In this document: one piece after another, positions 1 to 8,887 of the stretch | How positions within the stretch are numbered: position 1 is the first letter of the stretch | Layout of the letters: each line of letters opens with the position of its first letter | DNA from: Flavobacterium panacagri | Lineage (GTDB): Bacteria; Bacteroidota; Bacteroidia; Flavobacteriales; Flavobacteriaceae | NCBI RefSeq assembly: GCF_030378165.1 | Contig: NZ_CP119766.1 | Location: 3,472,001 to 3,536,000, forward strand | Direction: 5' to 3' | Length of the DNA: 64,000 bases | Notes under the pieces: model-generated | What the model was told of the DNA's origin: nothing | The model's database searches: none | What the model saw: only the letters and a program-made list of their open reading frames with translations | Translations under genes and position numbers: made by a program

Positions 1-1002
1 CGAAATAGTTTCAATGTTTTCTGGTGCAATTTTCATTAAAGGATTGGCTAGATTTTCAGAATACATACCGCTTCCGTCAAAATCACCGCTGTCAATAGCG
101 TATTCTTCACTCATTACAACACCATCAACAATAATTAAGGGCTGAGAGGAAGTACCTGTAATAGCACCATTAAGAGAGGATAAAGTACCTTGTCCACGAA
201 TATTAATTTTAACAGGGCCACCAACTCCAGAAGTATTTTCAACTAATACACCCGCAATTTGACCAGTAATCATTTTGTCAAAACTTTCAGAAGCTTGTTC
301 TACAGCAATGTCTTTGGCTTGCAGAGTAGAAATACTTCCTACAATTTCTTCTTTTAGTTTTGTTGTACCGTAAGAAGAAGTAACTATAACAGGATTCAAT
401 TCATCGGTTACTTCCTGAAGGTAGAAAATAAAATCTTTTTTATATTCTGCCTTTATAGACTGCGTTTCCATTCCTAAAAAGCCAACTTCAAGCACCTGGT
501 CTTTAATGTTGCTTCCTTTTAGTTCATAAACAAATTTTCCGTTATAGTCCGTTATAGCGCCCATTCCGGTTCCTTTAATACGGATTGTGGCTCCCGGAAG
601 CGGCTGTCTGTCTTTTGCGCTGTAAACGGTTCCTTTTATAATTCGATCGGTTTCCTGTACATCCGAATTAGATTGGTCAACAGGTGTAGCATCGGTTAAT
701 AAAACTTGCTTTTTCTGAATATAATAGGAGATATTTGTGCCTTTTAATAACTTTTTTAAAGTAGTTTCCAAAGAAGCATTATCCACATCAATATCGGCTA
801 ACTGCTCTGCATCTATTTTTTTAGCATTATAAATAATTCTAAAATCAGATTGTGCTTCAATCGATTTGATAATTTGGCTTATAGGTTTGTTTTTGACATG
901 TAAAGTAATGGTTTTGTTTTGTGCAAAACCTTTAAAACTGGATATAAGGAGGGCTAAGAAAAACAGAATTTTTCTTAAGTTATTGGGTATCATTAAAGTC
1001 AT
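1..1002 (-). CDS. SusC-family TonB-dependent receptor with STN domain (3' end cut by window)
   Basis: The minus-strand frame is open from the ATG at 1002 to the window edge (334 codons), so only the N-terminal third is visible. In order it shows a signal peptide (about residues 1-27, ending SSFKGFAQ), an STN/secretin-like domain (about 35-105), a carboxypeptidase-like regulatory domain (about 125-210, with QPLPGATIRIKGTG and DYNGKF) and the start of the TonB plug (SFDKMITGQIAGV, NIRGQGTL). An STN domain in a SusC-type receptor indicates a transducer that contacts the FecR anti-sigma factor. The ATG lies 7 nt after the fecR stop, so the genes are probably co-transcribed. A second in-frame ATG lies at 993; I prefer 1002 because it keeps a normal signal peptide either way. 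The ligand cannot be inferred. Confidence 0.88.
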   Translation of the reverse strand, partial: MTLMIPNNLRKILFFLALLISSFKGFAQNKTITLHVKNKPISQIIKSIEAQSDFRIIYNAKKIDAEQLADIDVDNASLETTLKKLLKGTNISYYIQKKQVLLTDATPVDQSNSDVQETDRIIKGTVYSAKDRQPLPGATIRIKGTGMGAITDYNGKFVYELKGSNIKDQVLEVGFLGMETQSIKAEYKKDFIFYLQEVTDELNPVIVTSSYGTTKLKEEIVGSISTLQAKDIAVEQASESFDKMITGQIAGVLVENTSGVGGPVKINIRGQGTLSSLNGAITGTSSQPLIIVDGVVMSEEYAIDSGDFDGSGMYSENLANPLMKIAPENIETIS

Positions 1003-1009
1003 GTTTTAT

Positions 1010-2116
1010 TTAGTTATGGAAAATAGGTGTAATCGTAATTGTTTTTTGTTCAATAGAATAATTAAAAGGCGTGTCACGTTTTAGAAGATCTAAAATGTTC
1101 TCGACACTAGACTCACTGATTTTAATTGAGCCGGTAAAATTCTGTTTGGCCAAAACAGCATTTTCGTTGATGATTTCAACGTCGTAGGTGCGCTCAATTA
1201 TTTTTGTAATCGTAGAAAAGGGGGTGTTGTTGAAGGCAAGTTCACCTTGTGTCCAAGCTTCGTAAAAAGAAGTATCAACGCTTTTCGTTGTAATTTTCTT
1301 AGACTGATTCTGCCAGACAGCCATTTGGGAAGGCTTTAGCAAAACAGTATTTAAAGGATTTTCTTTTTCAGACATTTTAATGCTTCCTTCAACCAAAACA
1401 CTGCTCACGGTTTTGTCTTCAGGATAAGCACTTACATTGAAACGCGTTCCAAGAACTTCAATTTCAACCTGATCTGAATGTACAATAAACGGATGCTGCT
1501 TGTCTTTAGCAACTTCAAAAAATGCTTCACCGGTTAAATAAACATTTCTATTTCCGCTTATACCAAATTGCTCAGGATAACGTAAAGTAGTTCCTGAATT
1601 TAAACTTACAAGGGTACCGTCTGAAAGTTTAAGTTTAAAAGTTTTTCCGTACGGAATTTTTAAGGTATTGTATAAAACGTCTTTATCCTGAACTTTTCCG
1701 AAATAAACAATCTGATCAGGGAATTTTCTGGCAACCAGTTCGCCTTTATCATTCACCAATGTATTCAGATTCTTTTCGGTAAAAAATTCTAAACGGCCAT
1801 CGCCTAATTCCAGAACAATTTCTTTTGAAACAACTGTTCTTTCATTAAAATAAAAAGCAAGTTTTCCTAAACCAAATAAAACAACAAGAATGGCCGCGTA
1901 TTTAAAATACGTTCTTATTTTATTTTTTGGTTGTAATGCAACAACTGGAACTTCACGTGAAATAGTTCCAGAAAGTGCTGTTAAGGCCAAAGTCTTTTTT
2001 AAAGTTATAAATTGCTTTTTGTTTTCTTCTGAGGCTTCAATCCACTCAAAAAGTTTTTCAACTTCTTGTTCTGAAGCTTCATTGGATAAGTATTTATAAA
2101 TGAGTTCCGATGTCAT
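1010..2116 (-). CDS. FecR family anti-sigma factor
   Basis: This is an inner-membrane anti-sigma factor that relays receptor occupancy to the ECF sigma factor encoded just upstream. The N-terminal ~65 residues form the acidic cytoplasmic sigma-binding segment. One membrane span follows at about 71-90 (YFKYAAILVVLFGLGKLAF). The periplasmic FecR domain is at about 155-270 (LSDGTLVSLNSGTTLRYPEQ, GEAFFEVAKD, VLGTRFNVSAYPED). The last ~75 residues match the C-terminal DUF4974 domain common in Bacteroidota FecR proteins (GELAFNNTPFSTI). At 368 residues it has the usual length. It sits 67 nt after the sigma gene and 7 nt before the STN-SusC receptor, the standard order of these operons. Confidence 0.93.
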   Translation of the reverse strand: MTSELIYKYLSNEASEQEVEKLFEWIEASEENKKQFITLKKTLALTALSGTISREVPVVALQPKNKIRTYFKYAAILVVLFGLGKLAFYFNERTVVSKEIVLELGDGRLEFFTEKNLNTLVNDKGELVARKFPDQIVYFGKVQDKDVLYNTLKIPYGKTFKLKLSDGTLVSLNSGTTLRYPEQFGISGNRNVYLTGEAFFEVAKDKQHPFIVHSDQVEIEVLGTRFNVSAYPEDKTVSSVLVEGSIKMSEKENPLNTVLLKPSQMAVWQNQSKKITTKSVDTSFYEAWTQGELAFNNTPFSTITKIIERTYDVEIINENAVLAKQNFTGSIKISESSVENILDLLKRDTPFNYSIEQKTITITPIFHN

Positions 2117-2183
2117 AAATGCGTTTTTAAACTTCTCGCTATTGTTAGTACACTTCAGAATTAAAATACCCTACCTTTTATTC

Positions 2184-2783
2184 TTAATTATTATAAATAA
2201 GGATAAAAATTAAAAATAAATAATCGGATAATTTGGTCTTTAAAATCTTTAAAGCCTTTGTCATATGGGCTTCTACGGCTTTTAAAGTCACTTCCATTTC
2301 TTCGGCGATTTCTGCATTTTTTTTATTCTCGAAGCGTTTTTTGATAAAAACTTCGCGGGTTTTTGGAGGCAGTTCGCTGATGGATTCCTGAATAATGCGT
2401 TCTAATTCTGTTAATTCTAGAGTGTCAAATTGAAGAGAATTTAAAACTTCGATATCTAATTCTCTTTCTTTGTGGTTAAGGAGGTCATTCTTGAATTTAT
2501 CTTTCACTTTGTTGTGACGAATTAAATTCAAGCATTTAGATTTGGCGTAGGTAAACAAGAAAGCTTGAACTCCGCCTAGAGATTCAACACTATCTTTGTT
2601 TTGCCATAGATGTAGCAGGGCTTCCTGAGCTAGATTTTCAGCTTCGTCTTGGTCATAAATAAACTGAACGCTGAAAGATTGGATTCTCCTAAAGTATTTG
2701 TCGTAAAAAAAAGTATAAGCAGTCTCGTCGCCTTCCTTAAAGGAAATGAAAAGATCTAATTCGAAACTGTTATTATGGTTCAT
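2184..2783 (-). CDS. ECF RNA polymerase sigma factor
   Basis: This is a 199-residue sigma-70 family protein of the extracytoplasmic-function type. Region 2 occupies about residues 23-95 (DKYFRRIQSFSVQFI, DQDEAENLAQEALLHLWQ, FLFTYAKSKCLNLIRH). Region 4 lies at about 130-185, with the promoter -35 helix-turn-helix FENKKNAEIAEEMEVTLKAV. It is the first gene of the sigma/FecR/STN-receptor set and is probably held inactive by that FecR. The C-terminal tail is unusually hydrophobic (SDYLFLIFILIYNN), which may be nothing more than a loose tail. Its regulon probably includes the receptor gene downstream (inference). Confidence 0.93.
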   Translation of the reverse strand: MNHNNSFELDLFISFKEGDETAYTFFYDKYFRRIQSFSVQFIYDQDEAENLAQEALLHLWQNKDSVESLGGVQAFLFTYAKSKCLNLIRHNKVKDKFKNDLLNHKERELDIEVLNSLQFDTLELTELERIIQESISELPPKTREVFIKKRFENKKNAEIAEEMEVTLKAVEAHMTKALKILKTKLSDYLFLIFILIYNN

Positions 2784-2970
2784 TAAACAAAATTTACTTT
2801 GAAAAGCAATATTAAGTAAATTTTAAAAACTACTTGTATCTGCTAAGAAAGCGGCAAATATAAAAGTTTATTTATATTAATTCTAAATAAAATAAAATTA
2901 ATGAATGTTTGAAGAAATTTTATTCAGAATAGGTTTATTTTAGAGTAATTCGTATGATACGTTGGGCTGA

Positions 2971-3148
2971 TTTTACCGCAAAGTTCGCAAGGTTTTTTTG
3001 ATAAGGTGGATGTTCTCTAAACGCAAAAGTTCGCAAAGCTTTATGTAGAACTTTGCGAACTTTGTATTTGAAGAATATAATTTAAAAACTTAGCGACCTT
3101 TGCGTATCCCGATAGCTATCGGGATTGTGCTCTTTGCGGTTAAAAAAA
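2971..3148. repeat. CGCAAAG-type palindromic element I
   Basis: The ends are inverted: TTTTACCGCAAAG on the left and CTTTGCGGTTAAAA on the right. An internal hairpin pairs AAAGTTCGCAAAGCTTT with the reverse sequence about 15 nt later. An 18-bp palindrome, TCCCGATAGCTATCGGGA, sits inside the right arm. There is no open reading frame. It belongs to the same family as the elements at about 3268, 3440, 3695 and 25954. Confidence 0.75.
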
Positions 3149-3267
3149 ACTTTCGAACTTATTTTTTTGCCACAGATTAAAAGGATTAAAAATGATTTAA
3201 ACCTGTGCTAATCTGTGAAATCTGTGACTAAATAAATTTAAAATGCAGATTGAAATTCATTGTGTTG

Positions 3268-3366
3268 ATTTTACCGCAAAGAACGCAAGGTTTTTTTTGA
3301 TATGATGGGTTTTATAGAAACGCAAAAGTTCGCAAAGCTTTGTGTGAAAAACTTTGCGAACTTTTT
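3268..3366. repeat. CGCAAAG-type element II, right end missing
   Basis: The left end TTTTACCGCAAAG and the internal AAGTTCGCAAAGCTTT hairpin are present. The CTTTGCGG right end is absent; the element runs directly into a separate CACAGATTAAAGG-type repeat from about 3367. It looks like a truncated or recombined copy. Confidence 0.65.
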
Positions 3367-3439
3367 TGCCACAGATTAAAGGATTAAAATTTGTGTCTAA
3401 AATTAAGTGTAGGGCACAAATTCATTGTGTTGCGTTGAT

Positions 3440-3603
3440 TTTTACCGCAAAGCACGCAAGTTTTTTAATATGCTTTACTTTATAAGAGCGCAAAAGTTCG
3501 CAAAGCTTTGTGCGATAAGCTTTGCGAACTTTGTATTTGAAGAATATAACTTAAAACCTTAGCGACCTTTGCGTAAATCTTAGCGCTCTCTGCGTTAAAA
3601 AAA
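3440..3603. repeat. CGCAAAG-type element III
   Basis: This is a third copy in the same gap, starting TTTTTACCGCAAAG, with the TTCGCAAAGCTTTG hairpin and the shared stretch TATTTGAAGAATATAA. It ends in a decayed right arm (CTCTCTGCGTTAAAA). The remainder of the 2784-3772 gap has no gene; it also holds CACAGATTAAAAGG-type half repeats near 3169-3231 and 3367-3390. Confidence 0.65.
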
Positions 3604-3655
3604 CTTATTTTTTTCGTTACAGATTAATATTCATTGCGAAGAAATTCTTTGCGTT

Positions 3656-3675
3656 CCAATGGTTGAAACCATTGG
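3656..3675. repeat. GGTTGAAACC-type palindrome
   Basis: CCAATGGTTGAAACCATTGG is a 20-bp palindrome with a GA centre, followed by CTATGTTTA. The GGTTGAAACC core and the flanking CTAT recur at 42690-42707 and 42746-42765, so this is a REP-like dispersed family rather than a gene-specific site. Confidence 0.6.
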
Positions 3676-3694
3676 CTATGTTTACCATCTTTGT

Positions 3695-3779
3695 GAACTC
3701 TCACAACAAAGTTTATTCTCAAAGCTTAAGAAAAACTTTGCGACCTTTGCGTAAATCTTAGCGTCTTTGCGGTTAAAAA
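3695..3779. repeat. CGCAAAG-type element IV, right half, overlapping a stop codon
   Basis: Only the right part is present (AACTTTGCGACCTTTGCG, then CTTTGCGGTTAAAAAAA). Its terminal GGTTAAAA supplies the TAA stop codon of the minus-strand permease gene ending at 3773, so the repeat boundary lies in the last codons of that gene. Confidence 0.6.
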
Positions 3780-5125
3780 AAAGCTTTGTTGTTAAAATTC
3801 CGCCAACCAAAACCAATCAATACTAAAACGAAAAGCAATAAAGGTAAGAACGCTTTTAAAAAGCTGATTTCTGTTGCATCTTTAAATGTTTCAACTTTAT
3901 AATTTCCCCATTTTTGTTGATTAACGGCTTCATTTTTAAATATTTTCGGATAAAAATGCAGACGAAGTTTTTCATGAAATTGCGTTGTTTCTTTTAAAAA
4001 CAAAAGCTGGTTACGTAAATCCGATTTCGCAATATCGTTTAACTGAATCTGAGTATGAAGCGTTGGAATAAACTGTGCAATCAATTCGCTGGCACGGTTT
4101 CGCTGTTCCAATTTGGCGTACAATTCCTTAGACTGCACTGCCGATTCGTCGTCGCCCATTTGCTGCATGGCAAAATACCAAAGCCAGCTGAATTCTTTAT
4201 CTGCTGGAATCTTATACTCCCGAAACTGCGGATAATGTTTATAAAACTTTTCCATCGTTTCATTTTTATCCATGTCCCACTTTTCATGATAGGCATTACG
4301 CTGTTGTATAGTGAGTTCCAGCGCTTCAGGAATTTTGTATTTATTTACAATAAAAGCATTAATTCCAGCAGGAACAATAATGATTAAAAACAGCCAGATT
4401 GTTAGTAATGAAACAGCATTAACGTTAGAATGCATTTGCAGGGAAACAATGAAAAAACAAACCGCAAACCAAAATAATATATACAGAATTCCGATTCCGA
4501 AGAAAATAAAAAAGGACTGATCTAACGGAATATTTAAGAACAAAACAGCAGTAAATAGCAAAACCGTAAACAAAGCGATCAAACTCAAAATCCTTACATA
4601 AAATAACTGCAAAATGTATTTGAAAGTATTCTCACTTTGCGTTGCCACAATTTTCCAGGTACCACTTTCTTTTTCTTCTGAAATTACATTATAAGAGAAA
4701 GCAATAATCAGAAGCGGAAATAAATAAATCAGCACAAAACTAAAATCGATATTTCCGGACAAAAGATTGTTTGGATTATTGAGTTCTGCATCGTATTTCT
4801 GACCTTCTAAACCGCGAATGGTAACGTTTTGAATAGAAGGATTAACATCGCGCTGTCCAATCGCTAAACTGTTTATAGGCAAAGTAGTATTGACCAAAGA
4901 AAATTTGATGTAATACAACAAAAGACCGATTTCGTCTTTATGAAACGCCGCATTTCTGGCAATATGTTCTTTTTGATAAATCGTTGCTTCCTGAATGCTT
5001 TTTTCTTGTTTATCCTGAAACTGTTTTCCAATTAAAAGACTAATAAAACCGATGCATAACAGGAAAAGCAATCCAATTTTGGTTCCTTTTGACCGAATGA
5101 AATTTTTGAATAATAATGACAGCAT
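3773..5125 (-). CDS. ABC-2 type transporter permease, DUF3526 family (second of two)
   Basis: This 450-residue membrane protein has a first span at about residues 15-33, a long extracytoplasmic region, and then a cluster of spans from about 130 to 265 (FSFVLIYLFPLLIIAFSYNV, ILSLIALFTVLLFTAVLFL, ILFWFAVCFFIVSL, LTIWLFLIIIVPAGINAFIV). A second large soluble loop and a final span near the C-terminus follow. EEKESGTWKIVATQ is the permease coupling motif seen in NosY/DUF3526 proteins. It starts 2 nt after the neighbouring permease stop, so the two probably form a heterodimer served by the ATPase at 8888-9583. Its TAA stop comes from an intergenic repeat, so the last residues may differ from orthologues. 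Confidence 0.87.
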   Translation of the reverse strand: MLSLLFKNFIRSKGTKIGLLFLLCIGFISLLIGKQFQDKQEKSIQEATIYQKEHIARNAAFHKDEIGLLLYYIKFSLVNTTLPINSLAIGQRDVNPSIQNVTIRGLEGQKYDAELNNPNNLLSGNIDFSFVLIYLFPLLIIAFSYNVISEEKESGTWKIVATQSENTFKYILQLFYVRILSLIALFTVLLFTAVLFLNIPLDQSFFIFFGIGILYILFWFAVCFFIVSLQMHSNVNAVSLLTIWLFLIIIVPAGINAFIVNKYKIPEALELTIQQRNAYHEKWDMDKNETMEKFYKHYPQFREYKIPADKEFSWLWYFAMQQMGDDESAVQSKELYAKLEQRNRASELIAQFIPTLHTQIQLNDIAKSDLRNQLLFLKETTQFHEKLRLHFYPKIFKNEAVNQQKWGNYKVETFKDATEISFLKAFLPLLLFVLVLIGFGWRNFNNKAFF

Positions 5126-5127
5126 AA

Positions 5128-6570
5128 TTATATAGCTTTAAGTTTATGAGACGCGATTCTGATTAAGATAAAAAGTACCGCAATCCAGAGCAAAATTGAA
5201 ATAATGGAGACGATTTCGTTTTTAAGCACCGTTCCAATTTTTTCAGGTTCATAATGAAATTCTTCCACATCGGCCCAATGTTCTTTTCCAATAATTTTTG
5301 GCTTATCTGATTTTGTATTGCTGATGTATTTGATCTGCAAAGCATTCATTTTCTGAGCCATTGCATAACGATAATCTTCGGCTTGTTTCTGGAAATCGAT
5401 ATACGATTCGTAATCGGTATTCGACAATCCCATCGATAAATTTTTGATGGCGATATACGGATTCAGAAAAGAAACCGTCTTAGAAAAGCTATTTTGTTTT
5501 TTGTAAATCTTTAAAAGTTCGGCTAAATGTTCGTTGTAAATTCTGGAACTTATCTTTTCGCCTTCAGTCATAATGAATCCTGAATAATTGAACGGAAGTT
5601 TTTGCACTGAATCGACTTTATAAGCCGTAAGCAAAGAATCTTTAATTGCTTTATAATGAGGATCGTTCGGATTATGACTGTCTCCTTGTTTTAGAATATC
5701 TTTTTCGATATCGCTGTTAAACTGGATTTTAGAAGGCGCTTCGTAAATATAAGCACCAATGGCCTGCGTAGTTCTTGGCAGAATAATGGTAAAAAGCAGC
5801 CAAATACCAATAAGAGTAATCAAAGCTTTTTTGGATGTTTTGCTTATCGCCGAAATTAAAACAGCAATCACACAGAAGAATAGGAGATAAGCCAGATGAA
5901 AAAGGATAAACAAAATCATTTTTACCGTTTCGTCTGCTGTTATTGAAAAGTTTTGCAAAAAAAGCCAGACTAAAACTAAAACAATAATAGTTGGGATAAA
6001 AAGAAGCATAATAACGCTTGCAATTCCTAAAGTTTTTCCAACCAAAAGCTGTTTCCAATTGATTCCCTGAGTTAAGAGAATTTTTAAGGTTCCGTTTTCA
6101 CGTTCGTAAGCAACGGCATTAAAACCTAAAAAGAAAATTAAAAGTGGTAATAAAACCTGCAAAACCATAGCAATACTGATTTCTCCGAAACGAAGCATAC
6201 TGTTTGAAAAACCAGCTTCAGAGAAATTGGCAGTGTTTTGTTTGTGTGCTTCAAGGAAAATAGCATTTCCAAAGAAAGGTTCCATTCCGAATTCAAAAAC
6301 ACTTAAAGGTGTACTTTTTCTAAAAGCAAAATTGCCGTAATGCGCCATTCGATGCGGATTTTTATCTGGATTTTTTAACCAGTCTTCTCGAGATTCATGC
6401 TGGTATTTTTCGCTGGTTTCGTTTTGGCTTTTGTAATTGTCCCAGCCTGTAAATGCAGCGTACAAAAGCAAAATGCCAATAAAAATGGTAATAATATATA
6501 CCGCAGGATTTTTAAAAACAGATTTTTTAAAATGCCTGGCTATAAGAATTTCGGATTGTAATATTTTCAT
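5128..6570 (-). CDS. ABC-2 type transporter permease, DUF3526 family (first of two)
   Basis: This 480-residue permease has span 1 at about residues 22-42. A large extracytoplasmic loop follows, carrying a family-typical stretch (HRMAHYGNFAFRKSTPLSVF). Spans then continue from about 135 to 270 (IAMVLQVLLPLLIFFLGFNA, VIMLLFIPTIIVLVLVWLF, MILFILFHLAYLLFFCVIAV, LITLIGIWLLFTIILP), with a terminal span near 455. YERENGTLKILLTQG is the cytoplasmic ATPase-coupling motif. It lies 5 nt after the TonB receptor gene and 2 nt before the second permease. ABC-2 permeases usually work as exporters or in assembly, so the substrate and direction are open; the operon context suggests a metal or siderophore role (inference). 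Confidence 0.88.
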   Translation of the reverse strand: MKILQSEILIARHFKKSVFKNPAVYIITIFIGILLLYAAFTGWDNYKSQNETSEKYQHESREDWLKNPDKNPHRMAHYGNFAFRKSTPLSVFEFGMEPFFGNAIFLEAHKQNTANFSEAGFSNSMLRFGEISIAMVLQVLLPLLIFFLGFNAVAYERENGTLKILLTQGINWKQLLVGKTLGIASVIMLLFIPTIIVLVLVWLFLQNFSITADETVKMILFILFHLAYLLFFCVIAVLISAISKTSKKALITLIGIWLLFTIILPRTTQAIGAYIYEAPSKIQFNSDIEKDILKQGDSHNPNDPHYKAIKDSLLTAYKVDSVQKLPFNYSGFIMTEGEKISSRIYNEHLAELLKIYKKQNSFSKTVSFLNPYIAIKNLSMGLSNTDYESYIDFQKQAEDYRYAMAQKMNALQIKYISNTKSDKPKIIGKEHWADVEEFHYEPEKIGTVLKNEIVSIISILLWIAVLFILIRIASHKLKAI

Positions 6571-6575
6571 ATCAA

Positions 6576-8873
6576 TTAAAATCTATAAGTTACAGTGAGA
6601 TTTACGTTTCGCGGACTTCCCGGAAACAATCTCAAATAATTTTGTGCGCCCAGCCAGTAGGTTTTATTTAGAAGATTTCCAGCGTTTAAAGCAATCTGCA
6701 TATTTCCTCCGTTAGGTTTGTAATAAAGAGCAGCGTCAAAAATGGTAAAATCGGGAAGCGTAAAATCTCTGGTAAACCAAGGCACTTTACTGCTTTGGTA
6801 CTGCATTCCCAATCCAATTCCGAAATCGTCTAAAGCAGAATCAGAAGCAAAATTGTAACGTGTCCATAGGTTCGCACTGTTTTTTGGCGTATTCTGTTTT
6901 CTCTGACCAATTAATGCAAGATTGGCGTCATTAGTAATTTCAGCATCAATATAACTGTACGAAGCATTAATCTGCCAGTCTGGAGTAATGTATCCAGCGA
7001 GATCGCATTCGAAACCACGACTTCTTTCAGAACCTCTGGTTACTAACAAATCAGGATTTGCAGGATCATTCGCATTCATCAAAATATTACGCTGATTGAT
7101 TTCATAAACGGCTGCGTTAAAACTTACTTTGTTATTGAAGAAAACCGCTTTCATCCCAAACTCTTTCAAATCACTTTCCAAAGGTTTAAAAAGACTTCCG
7201 CCAGGTAAACTTCCTGTTTGGGGCATCAAAGTTGTCGTATTCGATTGAGGCTGATAACCTTCAAGATAAGTTGTGTAAACATTTATGGCATTATTAACAG
7301 CATACGTAATCCCAATTCTAGGCAGTAAAGCCGATTTTTTAACCGTTAACTCATTATTGGTTTCGTAATTCGTAATATCTTCAAACCATTCATTTCTTAA
7401 TCCCAATAAAAAAATGAATTTATTCCACTGAATCTGATCCTGAATATACACAGCATTTGTTGTAGTTAATGCTGATGGAAGCGCCGTACGAACATTTAAA
7501 ACATAATCCTGCGTATTTCTTAAAGCATACGACGGATTGTTTAAATCAAAGAAATTGACATTAGGTTTTGGTAAAACAACGCCATTTACCGTTACAGTTT
7601 GATAATTGGAAGCGTTGGCAGGAACAAAAGTATTGGCAACCGTTCCATCGTTTAATAAATAACCTCTTGCTGCATTTTGTCCGCCGCCTTTGTTTTTATT
7701 CCAGCTGCTTAAATCATATCCTGTTAATAGTTTATGATTCAGCTTTCCTGTTTTAAAATCAAAATTGAAATAAGCACTCAAATTATCAATATCCCAATAT
7801 TGCTGACGTTGCACAAACTGCATCATAGCAAGACTCGTAACAGGCTGATTGTTCATGTCTACGGCAAAAGCATTGTTAGTGCGGTGTTCCTGAAGATTTT
7901 CTGTCCAGGTTTGTTTCATGTACGAAGCATTAAAACCCACTTTTGAAGAAAATTTATGTGCAAAATTGGTCATCAAAATCATTTCTTTTGACTTGAAAAA
8001 ATCGCCCGAAGCTCCTAAATTTAAACTGATTGGCGTTTTGTTTAAATCGGTTTTTCCAGCAACAGCACCAAAAATAGGCTGTCCGCGGTCTAAAACTCCA
8101 GTCATGTCGCTTAAAATCAATTCGGTATTAATGGCCGTTTTTTCATTTGGAATATAACTGAAAGACGGAGAAATCAGGAATGATTTATTGTTTACCAAAT
8201 CACGATACGATTTTGCCTCCTGATACGCTCCATTGACACGATATAAAAGTGTTTTGGACTCATTTAAAGGCCCTGTAAAATCTAAAGTTCCTCGTAAAGT
8301 GCTAAAACTTCCAACAGAAAGGCTGACTTCTTTTCGGTCAACTGCCAAAGGTTTTTTGGTCACCATATTGATACTTCCACCTGGATCTACAGACGAAAAT
8401 GTTGCGCTCGAAGGCCCTTTGATTACTTCAACACGCTCAATATTACTCGTTAAAGGCTGTAGAAAGTAATATTGTCTCGTTCGCATTCCGTTAATAATTT
8501 GCCCTTCTTCATTCTGGCTGATGCCTCGAATCGTATATTGATTGTAATAACTCGCCGGAATGACACCGCTTGTCATTTTTACAACGTCTGCCAGATAAAT
8601 AGCGTTTTTATCCGCAATTAATTCTTTGGTTATAGTCGAAATGGACTGCGGAATATCTTTATTTAATGTTGCGGTTTTAGTTGCAGAAAAGGAATAATCG
8701 CTGTTGTACTTTCGCGTTGAGCGCCCAATAATTTCAACAGTCTGCAATTCATTTCTTTTAGATTCCAGTTCCAAAGAATCCTTAGAAATGCTGTCTCTGA
8801 CTTTTCCGCCGTTTTGTGCTTTTACAACAGAAATGGTACTTACTATAAACAGTAAAGAAAGTGTATGTTTCAT
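6576..8873 (-). CDS. TonB-dependent siderophore-type receptor
   Basis: This 765-residue outer-membrane receptor has a signal peptide (about residues 1-19), a TonB box (LQTVEIIGR, about 45-53), a plug domain (IPQSISTITKELI, NQYTIRGISQN, IERVEVIKGPSSATFSSVDP, GGSINMVTKKP) and a long beta-barrel ending in the outer-membrane signature NVNLTVTYRF. The plug matches the ferrichrome/ferric-siderophore receptor class. There is no carboxypeptidase-like regulatory domain. It is sandwiched in a tight operon between an ABC ATPase (14 nt upstream) and two ABC-2 permeases (5 nt downstream). The substrate is not identified. Confidence 0.92.
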   Translation of the reverse strand: MKHTLSLLFIVSTISVVKAQNGGKVRDSISKDSLELESKRNELQTVEIIGRSTRKYNSDYSFSATKTATLNKDIPQSISTITKELIADKNAIYLADVVKMTSGVIPASYYNQYTIRGISQNEEGQIINGMRTRQYYFLQPLTSNIERVEVIKGPSSATFSSVDPGGSINMVTKKPLAVDRKEVSLSVGSFSTLRGTLDFTGPLNESKTLLYRVNGAYQEAKSYRDLVNNKSFLISPSFSYIPNEKTAINTELILSDMTGVLDRGQPIFGAVAGKTDLNKTPISLNLGASGDFFKSKEMILMTNFAHKFSSKVGFNASYMKQTWTENLQEHRTNNAFAVDMNNQPVTSLAMMQFVQRQQYWDIDNLSAYFNFDFKTGKLNHKLLTGYDLSSWNKNKGGGQNAARGYLLNDGTVANTFVPANASNYQTVTVNGVVLPKPNVNFFDLNNPSYALRNTQDYVLNVRTALPSALTTTNAVYIQDQIQWNKFIFLLGLRNEWFEDITNYETNNELTVKKSALLPRIGITYAVNNAINVYTTYLEGYQPQSNTTTLMPQTGSLPGGSLFKPLESDLKEFGMKAVFFNNKVSFNAAVYEINQRNILMNANDPANPDLLVTRGSERSRGFECDLAGYITPDWQINASYSYIDAEITNDANLALIGQRKQNTPKNSANLWTRYNFASDSALDDFGIGLGMQYQSSKVPWFTRDFTLPDFTIFDAALYYKPNGGNMQIALNAGNLLNKTYWLGAQNYLRLFPGSPRNVNLTVTYRF

Positions 8874-8887
8874 TGAAATATAGAAAA

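Noticed and set aside
866..1084. 72-codon plus-strand frame at the receptor/fecR junction
   Set aside because: It is antisense to the STN receptor start and the fecR end, both of which are well supported.
2971..3779. Regularly recurring CGCAAAG blocks resembling a CRISPR array
   Set aside because: Repeats are long, diverged palindromes of unequal length with no uniform spacers and no cas genes nearby.
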